From positions 186,001-250,000 of the forward strand of contig NZ_CP036402.1 of assembly GCF_004322855.1 (NCBI RefSeq): a stretch of 64,000 nucleotides of DNA, given 5' to 3'. The notes beneath the pieces are model-generated. The model had not been told where the DNA came from, searched no databases, and saw only the letters and a list, made by a program, of their open reading frames with translations. The position numbers and the translations under genes were made by a program. Below, piece after piece: positions 26,919-38,529 of the stretch (within the stretch, counting starts at the first letter, position 1; each line of letters starts with the position of its first letter). The stretch comes from Egibacter rhizosphaerae. GTDB taxonomy: Bacteria > Actinomycetota > Nitriliruptoria > Euzebyales > Egibacteraceae.

Positions 26919-27141
26919 TCTGCGCCCGTGGAGCCGGTCGGCCGGGCGAGCCCGATGACACGTCCGCCCTCGTGCTGCAGGCGCGGAACCGTCGGAACCA
27001 CCCCGCGGTACCGCGGCCACACTCGCGGCCCCACGGCTCCGCGACGTCGCCACGAGCCGATATCCCCTTGCCTCCCGTCCCGCACCGAGCGCATCATGTG
27101 ATTCGCTGCCAAGTCCATTCGGGAGCGGGAGGGCCACCGCC

Positions 27142-27591
27142 ATGCGAACCCGTACCGCGCGACTGCGGTTGTTCAAGGTCCACGGCGGCGTGTTGTTCGT
27201 CGTCGGCGTGATGCTGCTCGTCGCCCCCGTGGTGGTCGCCGAGAGCTTTCACGTCAGCGTGGGTGCCCCCAGTGACGACGCGGCGAACGTGCCCGAGCTC
27301 TACGCCGGGCTCGCGCTTCTACGCATGATCGGCGTCTTCGCGGTCACGCTCAGCGCCGTCCTGCTCGTCGGCGCCAGGGCGCTGGCGGACGCCGGGTCGA
27401 GCGTCCTCGGTGCGCTCTTCACCGCGAGCGCGGTGGGCACGCTCTGGGCGTTCATGCAGCAGACCGCGATCTGGGGGAGCGCGACCGGCTGGGTCGTCGT
27501 GGCCGCCCTCGCCGCGTTGACACTCGCCTACGGGGTCTCGTGGTGGCGGCTGGCCTCCCGCGATCCGTCGTTGGAGCCCAGCGAGCAGTGA
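27142..27591 (+). CDS. Four-helix membrane protein, function unknown
   Basis: This 149-aa protein has transmembrane segments at about 15-35, 55-78, 84-106 and 112-133. A polar loop of about 20 residues (SFHVSVGAPSDDAANVPEL) follows the first helix and the C-terminal tail is short and acidic. The family is not recognised. The ATG at 27142 has a GGGAGGG stretch about 10 nt upstream. The 275 bp before it hold the lipoprotein terminator and nothing else I can identify. It ends 69 bp before the HAD gene on the same strand. Confidence 0.65.
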   Translation: MRTRTARLRLFKVHGGVLFVVGVMLLVAPVVVAESFHVSVGAPSDDAANVPELYAGLALLRMIGVFAVTLSAVLLVGARALADAGSSVLGALFTASAVGTLWAFMQQTAIWGSATGWVVVAALAALTLAYGVSWWRLASRDPSLEPSEQ

Positions 27592-27647
27592 CGCCGGACG
27601 AGCCGGCGAGACCGTGGGCCACGGCCGCCGGCGGCGTCGACCCCATC

Positions 27648-27653
27648 TAGGCT
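27648..27653 (+). promoter_or_regulatory. -10 box (TAGGCT) for the HAD hydrolase gene, leaderless
   Basis: TAGGCT ends 7 nt before the GTG at 27661 with no ribosome site between, so the message likely begins at the GTG. Confidence 0.55.
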
Positions 27654-27660
27654 GTGCCGG

Positions 27661-28350
27661 GTGAACCTCATCCTGTGGGACATCGACGGCACTCTGCTGC
27701 GAGCGGGGCCGCTGGCCAGGGAGGTCTTCGACCGAGCGATCGAGGATGTCACCGGCCGTCACCCGAACAATCACGGCGTGGCGATGAGCGGCAAGACCGA
27801 TCCGCAGATCACCGTCGAGATCCTCGCGTCCATGGAGGAGCCCGCAACGCGAGCAGCCGACCGGGTCCCCGAGATCCTCGATCGCCTCGTGGCTCGGCTG
27901 GCCGAGGAGGACGATCGGCTGCGCCGCGAGGCGCGGGCCCTGCCCGGTGTGCCGGAGCTGTTGGCCGCGCTCGACGCGCGACCCGGGGTCGTGCAGGCCA
28001 TCCTCTCGGGCAACGTCGCGCCGAACGCGCGCGCGAAGACCGCGGCCGTGGGCGTCGATGCCTGGCTCGACTGGCGGCTCGGTGCCTACGGTAGCGACCA
28101 CCCCGACCGCGCCGAGCTCGTCCCGGTCGCTCGACAGCGAGCCGCGATGACCCTCGGGCGGGACCCGGACCGGATCTGGGTCATCGGCGACACGCCGAAC
28201 GACGTGGCCTGTGCCCGGGCGGGAGCGGCCAACTGCCTGCTGGTCGCCACGGGACGCTTCGAGCGCGATGAACTGGAGGGCCTCGGCGCCGACGCCGTGG
28301 TCGCGGACCTGACCGAGACCGATCGGATCCTCGGCCTCGTCGACGAGTGA
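27661..28350 (+). CDS. HAD-family phosphatase (phosphoglycolate phosphatase-like)
   Basis: This 229-aa HAD hydrolase has a helical C1 cap. Motif I is LWDIDGTLL at residues 5-13 (nucleophile Asp7), motif II is in ILSGN, the general Lys lies in ARAKTAA, and motif IV is WVIGDTPNDVACARA. The sequence is like Gph/PpaX-type phosphatases acting on phosphoglycolate or similar small phosphates; the substrate is not fixed. The start is GTG with a -10 box 7 nt upstream. It is followed after 34 bp by acnA on the same strand. Confidence 0.9.
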   Translation: MNLILWDIDGTLLRAGPLAREVFDRAIEDVTGRHPNNHGVAMSGKTDPQITVEILASMEEPATRAADRVPEILDRLVARLAEEDDRLRREARALPGVPELLAALDARPGVVQAILSGNVAPNARAKTAAVGVDAWLDWRLGAYGSDHPDRAELVPVARQRAAMTLGRDPDRIWVIGDTPNDVACARAGAANCLLVATGRFERDELEGLGADAVVADLTETDRILGLVDE

Positions 28351-28384
28351 GACCGGGGCCGCACCAGCACCGAGAGGACGTCAC

Positions 28385-31159
<2,775 letters not shown>

Positions 31160-31265
31160 CCGGTGCGGCGACGGGCGGCTCCTCCACCGTCCGCGGAGTG
31201 CCGGCACATGGTTGATTCCTCGGCGAGGGGGAATCGGTGCGGTCCGACCCGAGAGGAGGCGACCC

Positions 31266-31811
31266 ATGTCCGAACCCGTCCCCGGCGGCGCGTCGGTCCG
31301 CGAGAGCAACGACGTCGTCGAGCTGATCCTCGCCGATCATCGCGAGTTCGAGCGCCTGTTCCGACGGCTGCGCGACCGCGAGGAGGACCGCCCCACGCGG
31401 CTGCGGGAGCTGGCCGACCTGCTCGTGGCGCACGCCGAGGCCGAGGAACGCGAGGTCTACCCGAGCCTGCGCCACCGCGCACCCGAGGAGGACGAGGAGA
31501 TCGCGCACAGCGCCGAGGAGCACGCGGAGGGCCACCAGGAGCTGCTGGCGCTCCTCGAGGTCGAGAACCCGCAGTCGGACGCGTTCGAGGCGCAGCTCGA
31601 GGAGCTCGTGGAGACGGTGACCCATCATCTCGACGAGGAGGAGCGCGACGTCCTGAACGCCGCGCGCGAGAACGTGCCCGATGACGTTCGCGCCGACCTG
31701 GGCGAACGCTTCCTGCGCGTGCGTCGGGAGTGGCTCGACGCGAGCCCGGGCAGCCGCGAGGAGGTGCGCCAGCTGGTGGAACGCGTGCGCGAGCGCGGCG
31801 ACCTCGAGTAG
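31266..31811 (+). CDS. Hemerythrin HHE-domain protein
   Basis: This 181-aa soluble protein has a four-helix hemerythrin-like fold. Candidate di-iron ligands are His in LADHREFERLF, His/Glu in VAHAEAEEREVYP, His in AEEHAEGHQELL and His/Glu in THHLDEEERDVL. Such proteins sense or store oxygen, nitric oxide or iron; the specific role is unknown. The ATG at 31266 has GAGAGGAGG upstream. It lies 106 bp after acnA, whose Fe-S cluster is oxygen- and NO-sensitive, so a protective link is conceivable but only inferred. Confidence 0.9.
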   Translation: MSEPVPGGASVRESNDVVELILADHREFERLFRRLRDREEDRPTRLRELADLLVAHAEAEEREVYPSLRHRAPEEDEEIAHSAEEHAEGHQELLALLEVENPQSDAFEAQLEELVETVTHHLDEEERDVLNAARENVPDDVRADLGERFLRVRREWLDASPGSREEVRQLVERVRERGDLE

Positions 31812-31813
31812 CG

Positions 31814-31829
31814 CGGCCGGCGCCGGCCG
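31814..31829. terminator. GC palindrome between convergent genes
   Basis: A 16-bp perfect palindrome (CGGCCGGCGCCGGCCG) lies 3 bp after the hemerythrin stop and 12 bp before the end of the convergent hypothetical gene. It could form a terminator hairpin on either strand. Confidence 0.4.
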
Positions 31830-31840
31830 TCGGCAAGCCC

Positions 31841-32251
31841 TCAGCGGCCCTTCCAGTAGTCGGGGGGCTCGTCGCGGCGGTGACACACGTTGCCGTCGAA
31901 GTCGTAACGCCACCGGGCGTTGGTCCCGCCGTGCATCCGCACGTAGGAGCCCGCCTCGAGGTAGGGGGCGAGGGCGTCGAAGACGTCCTCGATCTCGGGG
32001 ACCAGCTTGTCCTCGAACGCGAGGCCGACGATGTCGCCGCCATCGCGCTCGGTGGCGAATCCGAGCAGCCGGAGGAACCCGTCCACGTCGCGGAGCTGGA
32101 GGTCCGAGAGATCGTAGTGGAACGTCTCCCGCGCCAGTCGCAGCAGCCGTTCGAGGGCCGGGCGGTGATGCTCCTCGCGCAGCACGAAGCGCGCGTCCTC
32201 GACTCTCGCCTCGGTCCAGCCCACCCCCACTCCTGTCGCCGCTCGGGCCAT
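31841..32251 (-). CDS. Hypothetical protein, 136 aa
   Basis: This soluble protein has no family I recognise. Visible features are a central acidic helical region (EIEDVFDALAPYLEAGSYVRM) and a C-terminal aromatic/basic segment with WRYDFDG and one Cys-His pair (NVCHRRDEPPDYW). The ATG at 32251 gives a clean N-terminus (MARAATGVGVGW). A GTG 8 codons earlier is the alternative. It is divergent from the 335-aa membrane protein, with 38 bp between starts, and convergent with the hemerythrin gene. Confidence 0.6.
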   Translation of the reverse strand: MARAATGVGVGWTEARVEDARFVLREEHHRPALERLLRLARETFHYDLSDLQLRDVDGFLRLLGFATERDGGDIVGLAFEDKLVPEIEDVFDALAPYLEAGSYVRMHGGTNARWRYDFDGNVCHRRDEPPDYWKGR

Positions 32252-32289
32252 CGCGCAACCTACCGCCGCAGCCACCCGCCGGAGTGACC

Positions 32290-33297
32290 ATGCCTGCCGT
32301 CATCCGCCTGATCGCCCTGGCCATCTCGAAGACGTTCAGCAAGCTCTTCGGGCTCGCGACGATCACGTTCTTCGGTCGCATGCCGTCCCGCGACGACACC
32401 AAGATCGCGGCGGTCGGGCTGCTGTCGCTCGCGTGGATCGTCCTGCCGGTCGCCGTGCTGTTCCCCGAGGTCGGCGAACTCGTCCTGCCGTTCCTCGGCG
32501 GCGACGAGCAATTGGTGCGGACCGTGGCGGCCGTGCTGCTCGTCCTCGTGCCCGCGGTGGTCGGTGGACTCACGGCGTTCACGGTCAACCATCGGGTCGC
32601 GGGCCGCTCCACCGTGGGACAGATCCTCAAGGGGTACGTCTACGCACCGATCATCGCCGTGCTCGTCGTCGCCGTGTTGCTGGTCGTACCGATCGTGAAG
32701 CTGCGCCAGGTCGCCCGCCTGCGCGACGTCCGACACCAGACGATCATGGTGCGCGACGACGACCTCGCCGAGTGCCGCGACCGGGTCGAGGCCATCCTCC
32801 AGCGTGTGGGATTGTCGACGAGGCGTACCGAGGCCGAACTCCCGATCCGCGCGCTCTTCAGGGGCCTCGCGTGGGTCCTCTCCGACATCTTCGACCGGAA
32901 GCTGGACGGAGGGATGCTCCAACTGACCGTGGGGGTCGACGAGCGCGAGGTGGAGCTCACCGTCCACGGGACCGACCTGACCGCCGTGGGTCCACGGCGC
33001 GAGGTCGCGTACGTGATGGCGCTGCTCAACGAGGGGATCAGCGAAGCGCCCCTGTACCTGACCTGGGATGCTCCCGGCCAGGATCTCGAGGATCGCATGC
33101 TGGCGTTGCGCGAGGCGCTCGAGCGAGGCGAGCCCGTCGACGAACGGGCGTTGGGCCGGATCGCCGAGGAGCTGCGATGGCTCGCCCTCGGCACGGAGGC
33201 GTGGGACGCGGTGCGCCGAAGGCTGTTCGTGCTGGAGCGCGATGCCGCTCGCCACCGTGCCGGCGAGACCGTCCGCCCCGATTCACGGGCCGTCTAG
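32290..33297 (+). CDS. Membrane protein with cytoplasmic C-terminal domain, unknown
   Basis: This 335-aa protein has three predicted helices in the first half (about 42-60, 74-96 and 118-141) and a soluble C-terminal half (about 145-335). The soluble half contains a beta-rich stretch (LQLTVGVDEREVELTVHGTD) and a charged helical end. I do not recognise the family. The N-terminal 35 residues are amphipathic and basic (MPAVIRLIALAISKTFSKLFG). The ATG at 32290 has GGAGTGACC just before it. No operon partner is evident. Confidence 0.65.
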   Translation: MPAVIRLIALAISKTFSKLFGLATITFFGRMPSRDDTKIAAVGLLSLAWIVLPVAVLFPEVGELVLPFLGGDEQLVRTVAAVLLVLVPAVVGGLTAFTVNHRVAGRSTVGQILKGYVYAPIIAVLVVAVLLVVPIVKLRQVARLRDVRHQTIMVRDDDLAECRDRVEAILQRVGLSTRRTEAELPIRALFRGLAWVLSDIFDRKLDGGMLQLTVGVDEREVELTVHGTDLTAVGPRREVAYVMALLNEGISEAPLYLTWDAPGQDLEDRMLALREALERGEPVDERALGRIAEELRWLALGTEAWDAVRRRLFVLERDAARHRAGETVRPDSRAV

Positions 33298-33441
33298 GCC
33301 GCGGGAAGGTACCCGACGCCTCGCTCCGCCCGCGGGGTGAGCGGACGCGACGGCTCTCCCACGGTTCGATCTCCGCAATACGGGTATCGGGGGGCGACCG
33401 AGCCGGACGGCTCGCCCTGCCATCAACCGAAGGAGAACCTC

Positions 33442-33600
33442 GTGGGACTGGCCATTGCGCTGATTCTCATTGCGCTGATCATCGGGGGCGTCGGACTCGC
33501 CGTCGAGGCGCTGTGGTGGATGCTCATCATCGCCGGGGCGCTGGTGATCGCCAGCATCGTCAGCGGGTTCCTGGGCCGCGGCCGCGCGTCCCGCCCGTAG
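33442..33600 (+). CDS. Small hydrophobic membrane protein, 52 aa
   Basis: This is essentially two hydrophobic segments (about 2-22 and 24-42) and a short basic tail (GRGRASRP). Start GTG at 33442 with an AAGGAGAA ribosome site 7 nt upstream clearly marks translation initiation, and rules out the longer frame beginning at 33337. Similar tiny hydrophobic proteins are common in actinobacteria and often stress-induced; the function is unknown. Confidence 0.75.
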   Translation: MGLAIALILIALIIGGVGLAVEALWWMLIIAGALVIASIVSGFLGRGRASRP

Positions 33601-33606
33601 AACGGG

Positions 33607-33933
33607 TCACCCCCCGGCGATCGCCCCGATCAGCCGCACCGGCTCCCGGCCTTGGATGACCGAGGCGGGCAATTCGGCCTCGGTCCAGGCATCGGAGTAG
33701 TCCTCGCCGTCGGCGTACACGCGGATCATCGCCCGCCGGCGGCCGGTGGCACGATCCCGGACGGTGCCAGCCAGCGACGGGTGGGCGGCCTCGAGCGCGT
33801 CAACGACGGCCTCCACCGTGGCCGGCCGCGCGACCTCGACGGTGACCTCCCCGCTCACGCGCGCGAGGGTGCGGAGCTGGTGGGGCACCACCAACCGGAT
33901 GCGGGCAGCCTCGGTGCGCGCACGCTCGCTCAT
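33607..33933 (-). CDS. MoaD/ThiS-like ubiquitin-fold protein with C-terminal Gly-Gly
   Basis: This 108-aa protein has the beta-grasp pattern of MoaD/ThiS sulfur carriers: [40 protein letters not shown], and a C-terminus ending exactly in Gly-Gly before the stop. In MoaD, ThiS and their relatives that end is adenylated and thiocarboxylated by an E1-like enzyme. The segment [16 protein letters not shown] is as in stand-alone MoaD family members. The start overlaps the stop of the upstream BNR-propeller gene by 4 bp, so they are translationally coupled. No moaA-E, thi or E1-like genes are in the window. Confidence 0.82.
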   Translation of the reverse strand: MSERARTEAARIRLVVPHQLRTLARVSGEVTVEVARPATVEAVVDALEAAHPSLAGTVRDRATGRRRAMIRVYADGEDYSDAWTEAELPASVIQGREPVRLIGAIAGG

Positions 33934-35045
33934 GGCAGCGTCTGCACCTCGACCGAGAGGACGCGCGGCAGGTCCCGCACGATCGGCTGCCAGTGGTCCC
34001 CCTCGTCGGCGGAGACGTAGACCTGCCCTCCGGTGGTGCCCAGGTACACGCCGCACGGATCGAACGAGTCCACCGCGAGCGCGTCACGCAACACGTTGAC
34101 GTAGCAGTTGGCCTGGGGCAACCCCTCGCCCAGCGGCTCCCACTCCCCTCCCCCGGTGCGGGACCGGTACACGCGCAGCCGCCCGTCCGGTGGGTAGTGC
34201 TGTTCGTCGCTGGTGATCGGCGCCACGTAGACGGTGTCCGGTTCGTGCGCGTGCACGTCGATCGCGAACCCGAAGTCGGTCGGGAGGTTCCCGCTCACCT
34301 CACGCCAGGAGCGGCCCCGGTCGTCCGACCGCATCACGTCCCAGTGCTTCTGCATGAACACCACATCCGGTCGCGCCGGATGCTGGGCGAGCTTGTGGAC
34401 GCAGTGGCCGACGTCCGCCTCGGGGTCGGGCATGAACTCCGAACTGAGCCCCGCGTTGGAGGGATGCCACGTCGTTCCGGCGTCGTCGGTGGCGAGCACT
34501 CCGGCTGCCGAGATCGCCACCAGCATCCTGTCCGGGTCATCGGGCAGGGGAAGGATCGTGTGCAAGCACAGCCCTCCTGCCCCCGGAGCCCACGAGGAGG
34601 CTGACGCGTGGGTGCGCAGGCCGGGCAACTCGGTCCACGAGACGCCACCGTCCTGGCTGCGGAACAGGGCTGCGTCCTCGACCCCGGCAAGAAGCTCGTC
34701 CGGATCCTCCGCGGAGGGCAGCAGGTGCCACACGCGGGTGAATCTCCACGGCATCGACGAGCCGTCGTAGAACAGGTGCGTGCCCGGCTCGCCCTCGTAT
34801 GCGAAGTCGTTACCGACCGGCGCCCAACTCGCTCCGCCGTCGTCGGATCGTTGCACGACCTGGCCGAACCACCCGTTCGACTGCGACGCGTACAGCCGGT
34901 CCGGATCGGCCGGCGAACCGGCGACGTGGTAGATCTCCCAGCCGCCGAAGAGCGGTCCCTCGACCGTCCAGTCCTGCCGGCGACCGTCGGACGTCAGCAG
35001 GAACGCCCCCTTGCTCGTCCCGACCAGCACTCGCACACCAGTCAT
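33930..35045 (-). CDS. BNR/sialidase-like beta-propeller protein
   Basis: This 371-aa protein is built of repeating propeller blades carrying Asp-box motifs: [12 protein letters not shown] (about 70), [12 protein letters not shown] (about 140), [11 protein letters not shown] (about 185), [12 protein letters not shown] (about 245), [11 protein letters not shown] (about 350). There is no signal peptide, so it should be cytoplasmic, unlike true sialidases. The catalytic Arg triad and Tyr of sialidases cannot be identified. The ATG at 35045 has AAGGAG 6 nt upstream. It is the first gene of a two-gene operon with the MoaD-like protein, the likely functional partner. The role is unknown. Confidence 0.85.
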   Translation of the reverse strand: MTGVRVLVGTSKGAFLLTSDGRRQDWTVEGPLFGGWEIYHVAGSPADPDRLYASQSNGWFGQVVQRSDDGGASWAPVGNDFAYEGEPGTHLFYDGSSMPWRFTRVWHLLPSAEDPDELLAGVEDAALFRSQDGGVSWTELPGLRTHASASSWAPGAGGLCLHTILPLPDDPDRMLVAISAAGVLATDDAGTTWHPSNAGLSSEFMPDPEADVGHCVHKLAQHPARPDVVFMQKHWDVMRSDDRGRSWREVSGNLPTDFGFAIDVHAHEPDTVYVAPITSDEQHYPPDGRLRVYRSRTGGGEWEPLGEGLPQANCYVNVLRDALAVDSFDPCGVYLGTTGGQVYVSADEGDHWQPIVRDLPRVLSVEVQTLP

Positions 35046-35304
35046 CCCACGCTCCTTCGATCGTCCGTTCTCGGCCGGGCCGACGACCCCCGAGCGACAC
35101 GCAGCAGGACGGCCCCAGCAAATAGACCCCCGCGGCCGCGAGAACTCATCGCCCGCCGGGGACCCCCGGCGCGGTGACATGTCCGGTGGCACGGGTCGGC
35201 GCCGGGATACCGGCCGGTGAACCGACTCGCTCGCGTCAAGGTGGGTGCCGCACGAAGGCATCGTACGCCGATGCCCGTGATGCGGGCTCAGGGAGGCGTG
35301 ACGC

Positions 35305-37368
35305 GTGACGAGCTCGGCCGAGGGCAGGCCTCATCCCGGTGCCGGTCGCCGGCTGCGCGCGACACCGGCCGCGGGAGCGACGGCCATCGTGCTGGTCCTG
35401 GCTGTGGCGGTGTTCGGCCCGGCCCCACCCGCAACCGCTGAGGAGCCCGGCGACGAGCCGTCGAGCGAGATCGTGCGCGTGGCCGGTGCGGACCGGGTCG
35501 AGACCTCGGTCGAGGCGGCCCGAGCCGCGCTGGCCGAGCGCGAGGCCCCGGGCGCGCTCGACACCGCGGTCGTGGCCCGCGCCGACGACTACCCCGACGC
35601 CCTCGCGGGAGTGCCGCTGGCCCACGGGGTCGACGCGCCGCTGCTGCTCACCCACGGGGACCGGCTCGCCGAGCCCGTCGCGGGGTTCCTCGACGAGCAT
35701 CTCGCCGACCAGGCCACGGTGGTGCTGCTCGGGGGGAGCGCGGCGCTGGACCCCACCGTCGCCGAGGCGCTGGAGTCCGAGGGCCGGGAGGTCCTGCGAC
35801 TGGCGGGCGACGACCGGCACGGCACGGCAGCCGAGATCGCCCGCGCCGCCTCTGATCCCTCGACGATCAGCGACCGGTTCGACGACCAGGCCCGGGGTGG
35901 GGAGCCCGAGACCATCACCCTGGCCTCCGGTGAGACGTTCCCCGACGCCCTCGCCCTGTCGGTCCCGGCGGCCGCGAACGGCTGGCCCCTGGTGCTCACC
36001 CGCGAGGACGAGTTGCCCGCTCCGACCCGCGAGCTGCTCGACGAATGGGACGTCGACCGCGTCGAGCTCGCGGGTGGCGAGCGCGCCGTCGGCGAGGAGG
36101 TGGTCGATGCACTCGAGGACCTCGGCCTCGAGGTCACGCGCACCGCGGGGGCGGAACGCTACGAGACCAGCGCGGCGCTCGCGGAGCGGTTCCATGACCA
36201 TCAGACCGGCGACGACACGGATCCGCTGGTGGTGGCGACGGGCGAGGACTTCCCCGATGCGTTGACAGGGGGTTCCCTCGCGGCCGCCGGTGGGGGCATG
36301 CTCGCCCTCTCCCCCGCCGACTACCCTCCGCGCGCGCTGGGTGCGGTGCTCCTGGAGCGCACGCCCGAGTCGACGACCGTGCTGGGCGGCACCACGGTGC
36401 TCTCGGACCGCGCCGTGGACGGCCTCGCCCGCCTCGTCGGCGGCGTCGGCCGTCACGTCGCGGAACCGGAACTGGATCCCGCCTCCGGCGCCACGGTCGA
36501 TCTCAGCGAGCGCGAGGCCGGCCGTCTGAGCCTGGAGATCACCGACGCGCACGGCACCCCGACCGAGGACAGCACCGTCAAGCTCCACGCCGGTGAGCAG
36601 GCGCTCGATCTCGACGTGCAGCTCGACGACGAGCGCCTGACCGTCGAGCTCACCGAGCTCCCGGAAGCGCTCGACACCCGTGGCGAGGTGGAGGTGCGGC
36701 TGTCGGGCACGTTGCACACACGGGAACCCGGCGAGGCCCACGGTCGTGAGGAGGACGTGGCCGGGCGGGCTCCGCTGTCGGGCACCTTCACGCTCACCGC
36801 CCCACCGCGCACGCGCACCACCCCGGAGGGCTTCGAGGCCGTCACCGGGGTCGGCGAGATCGTCGGTGAGAACGGGGAACTCCTCACCTACTCACTGGAG
36901 TACGAGCCCCAGGCCGGCGTCGACCCGGCCGGGTTCGTCCCCGCGGCCGCGGCGATCCTCACCGACGACGAGCGGGGTTGGGCCTCCCAGGACGCGTACC
37001 GCCTCCAGCGCGTCGAACCCGACGACGCCGACATCCGCGTGGCGCTGACCTCACCCGACACCACCGACGAACTGTGCGCACGGGCCGGCCTGCACACGGC
37101 CGGCCGCTACAGCTGCTGGAACGGTGAGTTCGCCGCGCTGAACGCGATGCGCTGGCGCGAGGGTGCCGAGCCGTTCGACGGCCGGCCGATCGAGCAGTAC
37201 CGCGCCTACCTCGTCAACCACGAGGTGGGCCACGGCCTCGGCTACGGCCACCACGCATGCCCCAGTCAGGGCGCCCCCGCGCCGGTGATGAAGCAGCAGA
37301 CGATCAGCACCGGGGCGTGCGTGCCGAACGGCTGGCCGTACCCGCAGGGACCCGCTGGCGACCCCTGA
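35305..37368 (+). CDS. Cell-wall-binding repeat (CWB2) protein with DUF3152 metalloprotease-like domain
   Basis: This 687-aa secreted protein has a signal peptide (about 15-46, hydrophobic core [17 protein letters not shown], cleavage near ATAEE). Three CWB2-type repeats (about 50-390) follow, each with [11 protein letters not shown]- or RYETS-like openings and a [14 protein letters not shown]- or DFPDALTGG-like core. A beta-rich spacer (about 390-500) precedes the DUF3152 domain (about 500-687). DUF3152 carries [16 protein letters not shown], a zinc-type HExxH-like motif written HEVGHxxGxxH, and paired cysteines. The repeats anchor to wall polymers, so the enzyme domain would be displayed on the surface. 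The start is GTG with GGGAGG upstream. Confidence 0.92.
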   Translation: MTSSAEGRPHPGAGRRLRATPAAGATAIVLVLAVAVFGPAPPATAEEPGDEPSSEIVRVAGADRVETSVEAARAALAEREAPGALDTAVVARADDYPDALAGVPLAHGVDAPLLLTHGDRLAEPVAGFLDEHLADQATVVLLGGSAALDPTVAEALESEGREVLRLAGDDRHGTAAEIARAASDPSTISDRFDDQARGGEPETITLASGETFPDALALSVPAAANGWPLVLTREDELPAPTRELLDEWDVDRVELAGGERAVGEEVVDALEDLGLEVTRTAGAERYETSAALAERFHDHQTGDDTDPLVVATGEDFPDALTGGSLAAAGGGMLALSPADYPPRALGAVLLERTPESTTVLGGTTVLSDRAVDGLARLVGGVGRHVAEPELDPASGATVDLSEREAGRLSLEITDAHGTPTEDSTVKLHAGEQALDLDVQLDDERLTVELTELPEALDTRGEVEVRLSGTLHTREPGEAHGREEDVAGRAPLSGTFTLTAPPRTRTTPEGFEAVTGVGEIVGENGELLTYSLEYEPQAGVDPAGFVPAAAAILTDDERGWASQDAYRLQRVEPDDADIRVALTSPDTTDELCARAGLHTAGRYSCWNGEFAALNAMRWREGAEPFDGRPIEQYRAYLVNHEVGHGLGYGHHACPSQGAPAPVMKQQTISTGACVPNGWPYPQGPAGDP

Positions 37369-37381
37369 TCGCGGTGGCTCG

Positions 37382-37846
37382 CTACGAGCTGCGCTCGCGC
37401 GCCACGATCGTGCAGCCGTAGACGCCCGCCGGCGTCTGCACGGTGACCCGGTCACCGGGGCGGTGGCCGAGCACCGCCTGCGCGAGCGGGGAAGCGCTGG
37501 ACGTACGGTGCGCGTCCATGGCCGCCTCGGCGGGGTGGACGATCAACAGCGTCTCGCGCGTCCGGTCGGGCAGCTCGACCACGACCTCGTCGCCGACCTC
37601 GACCAATGTCGGGTCGTCGCGCAGCTCGCCGGGGGCCACCGCGCGGGCGAGGAGAGCGTCCCAGTCGTGCATCTGGGCCTGCAGCTGACGTCGCTCCTCG
37701 AACAGTCCCTCGGAACGGTCGAGGGTCAGCTCCTCCTCGACCTGGGCGAGGCGTGCGGCGGCACGGTCGCGACGTCCCTGCAGCCACGCTCGACCGTCGC
37801 TGGTCAGGACCGGCGGAGCTGCTGGTGCCTGCGTCTCGGTGGTCAT
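37382..37846 (-). CDS. GreA/GreB-family transcription elongation factor-like protein
   Basis: This 154-aa protein has an N-terminal coiled-coil region (about 15-65, WLQGRRDRAAARLAQVEEELTL) and a C-terminal FKBP-like domain (about 75-150). The latter contains VEVGDEVVVELPDRTRETLLIVHPAEA, ASPLAQAVLGHRPGDRVTVQTPAGVY. True GreA rescues backtracked RNA polymerase through two acidic residues at the coiled-coil tip. The coiled coil here is shorter and that tip is not clear, so it may instead be a Gre-like regulator that blocks the secondary channel. The ATG at 37846 follows GGAAG. Its upstream region has a TATCAT box and a palindrome. Confidence 0.85.
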   Translation of the reverse strand: MTTETQAPAAPPVLTSDGRAWLQGRRDRAAARLAQVEEELTLDRSEGLFEERRQLQAQMHDWDALLARAVAPGELRDDPTLVEVGDEVVVELPDRTRETLLIVHPAEAAMDAHRTSSASPLAQAVLGHRPGDRVTVQTPAGVYGCTIVARERSS

Positions 37847-37884
37847 GGGGCTCACTTCCCGGCGCGTCGATAAGGGGCGGTTCG

Positions 37885-37901
37885 ATGAAGCTTTGCTTCA
37901 T
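37885..37901. promoter_or_regulatory. Palindrome ATGAAGC-TTT-GCTTCAT upstream of the Gre-like gene
   Basis: A perfect 7-bp inverted repeat around TTT lies 39 bp before the ATG. It is AT-rich in a GC-rich background. The minus strand reads TATCAT next to it, so the palindrome overlaps a probable -10 box and could be an operator. Confidence 0.5.
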
Positions 37902-37951
37902 GATACCCCCTTCGAGTAAACACGCTAGGCCCGGCGGTCACTCCACCGGGG

Positions 37952-38332
37952 TCAGCCGCCGTCCCCGGTGATGTGCTCGTGGACGTGGCGCATTTCCGCG
38001 AGCGGCCCTACCTCGAAGAACACGGTGCGCTGCTCGGTCCAGGCCAGGTGACCGGCGGGCCAGAAGTACGCCTGGCCGGCGTGGGCCACGTCGCGTCGAC
38101 CGTCGGCATGCTCGAGGTGAACGGCGCCTTCGAGGATCATGCCCCAGTGCGGACTGACACATCGATCGTCCGGCAGCCCCTTGAGCACCGGTGCGAGGTC
38201 GGTGCCGGCCGGCAGGTCCAGGTGACGAACGGCGAGATCACCCCATTCGGCATAGCGGGTCACGAGGTCTCCGTCGGCGACCTCCACCGGCATCTCCTCG
38301 ATCGGCACGTTGATGGGTTCCGTTCGCGGCAT
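37952..38332 (-). CDS. Cupin-domain protein
   Basis: This small single-cupin protein (126 aa) is all beta, with the two cupin motifs degenerate but visible: VSPHWGMILEGAVHLEHADGRR (motif 1) and GQAYFWPAGHLAW plus a late HVHEH (motif 2). It is predicted to be cytoplasmic, and metal binding is plausible through the His residues. The substrate is unknown. The ATG at 38332 has AGGAGG 4-5 nt upstream, an ideal ribosome site. It is transcribed toward the Gre-like gene but separated from it by 105 bp with its own promoter. Confidence 0.8.
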   Translation of the reverse strand: MPRTEPINVPIEEMPVEVADGDLVTRYAEWGDLAVRHLDLPAGTDLAPVLKGLPDDRCVSPHWGMILEGAVHLEHADGRRDVAHAGQAYFWPAGHLAWTEQRTVFFEVGPLAEMRHVHEHITGDGG

Positions 38333-38434
38333 GAGCCCTCCTATCCATCGCGGGCGTGCTGGTGCCGTGCCACGGCTGATCCCGGTCAACGACGCCGTGG
38401 GACGACGGCAGGGACGCTACGGCCGAAAGCACGC

Positions 38435-38451
38435 GGTCCGCGTCGCGGACC
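38435..38451 (-). terminator. Hairpin after the hydrolase-LuxR gene
   Basis: GGTCCGCG and CGCGGACC (8-bp inverted repeat around one T) lie in the 197-bp gap downstream of the fusion gene and upstream of the cupin gene. It is a likely terminator or processing hairpin for the former. Confidence 0.4.
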
Positions 38452-38529
38452 CCCCGCAGGGTCAACTCATGGAAACCCCGTAGGTCCGATGGCCGCGTTC
38501 ATCGCGCGGCCCCGCGGAACCCCCGGCAC

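Noticed and set aside
35305-36741. Long minus-strand frame opposite the CWB2 protein gene
   Set aside because: It has no recognisable motifs and Arg/His/Gly-rich composition. The + strand has signal peptide, repeats and DUF3152.
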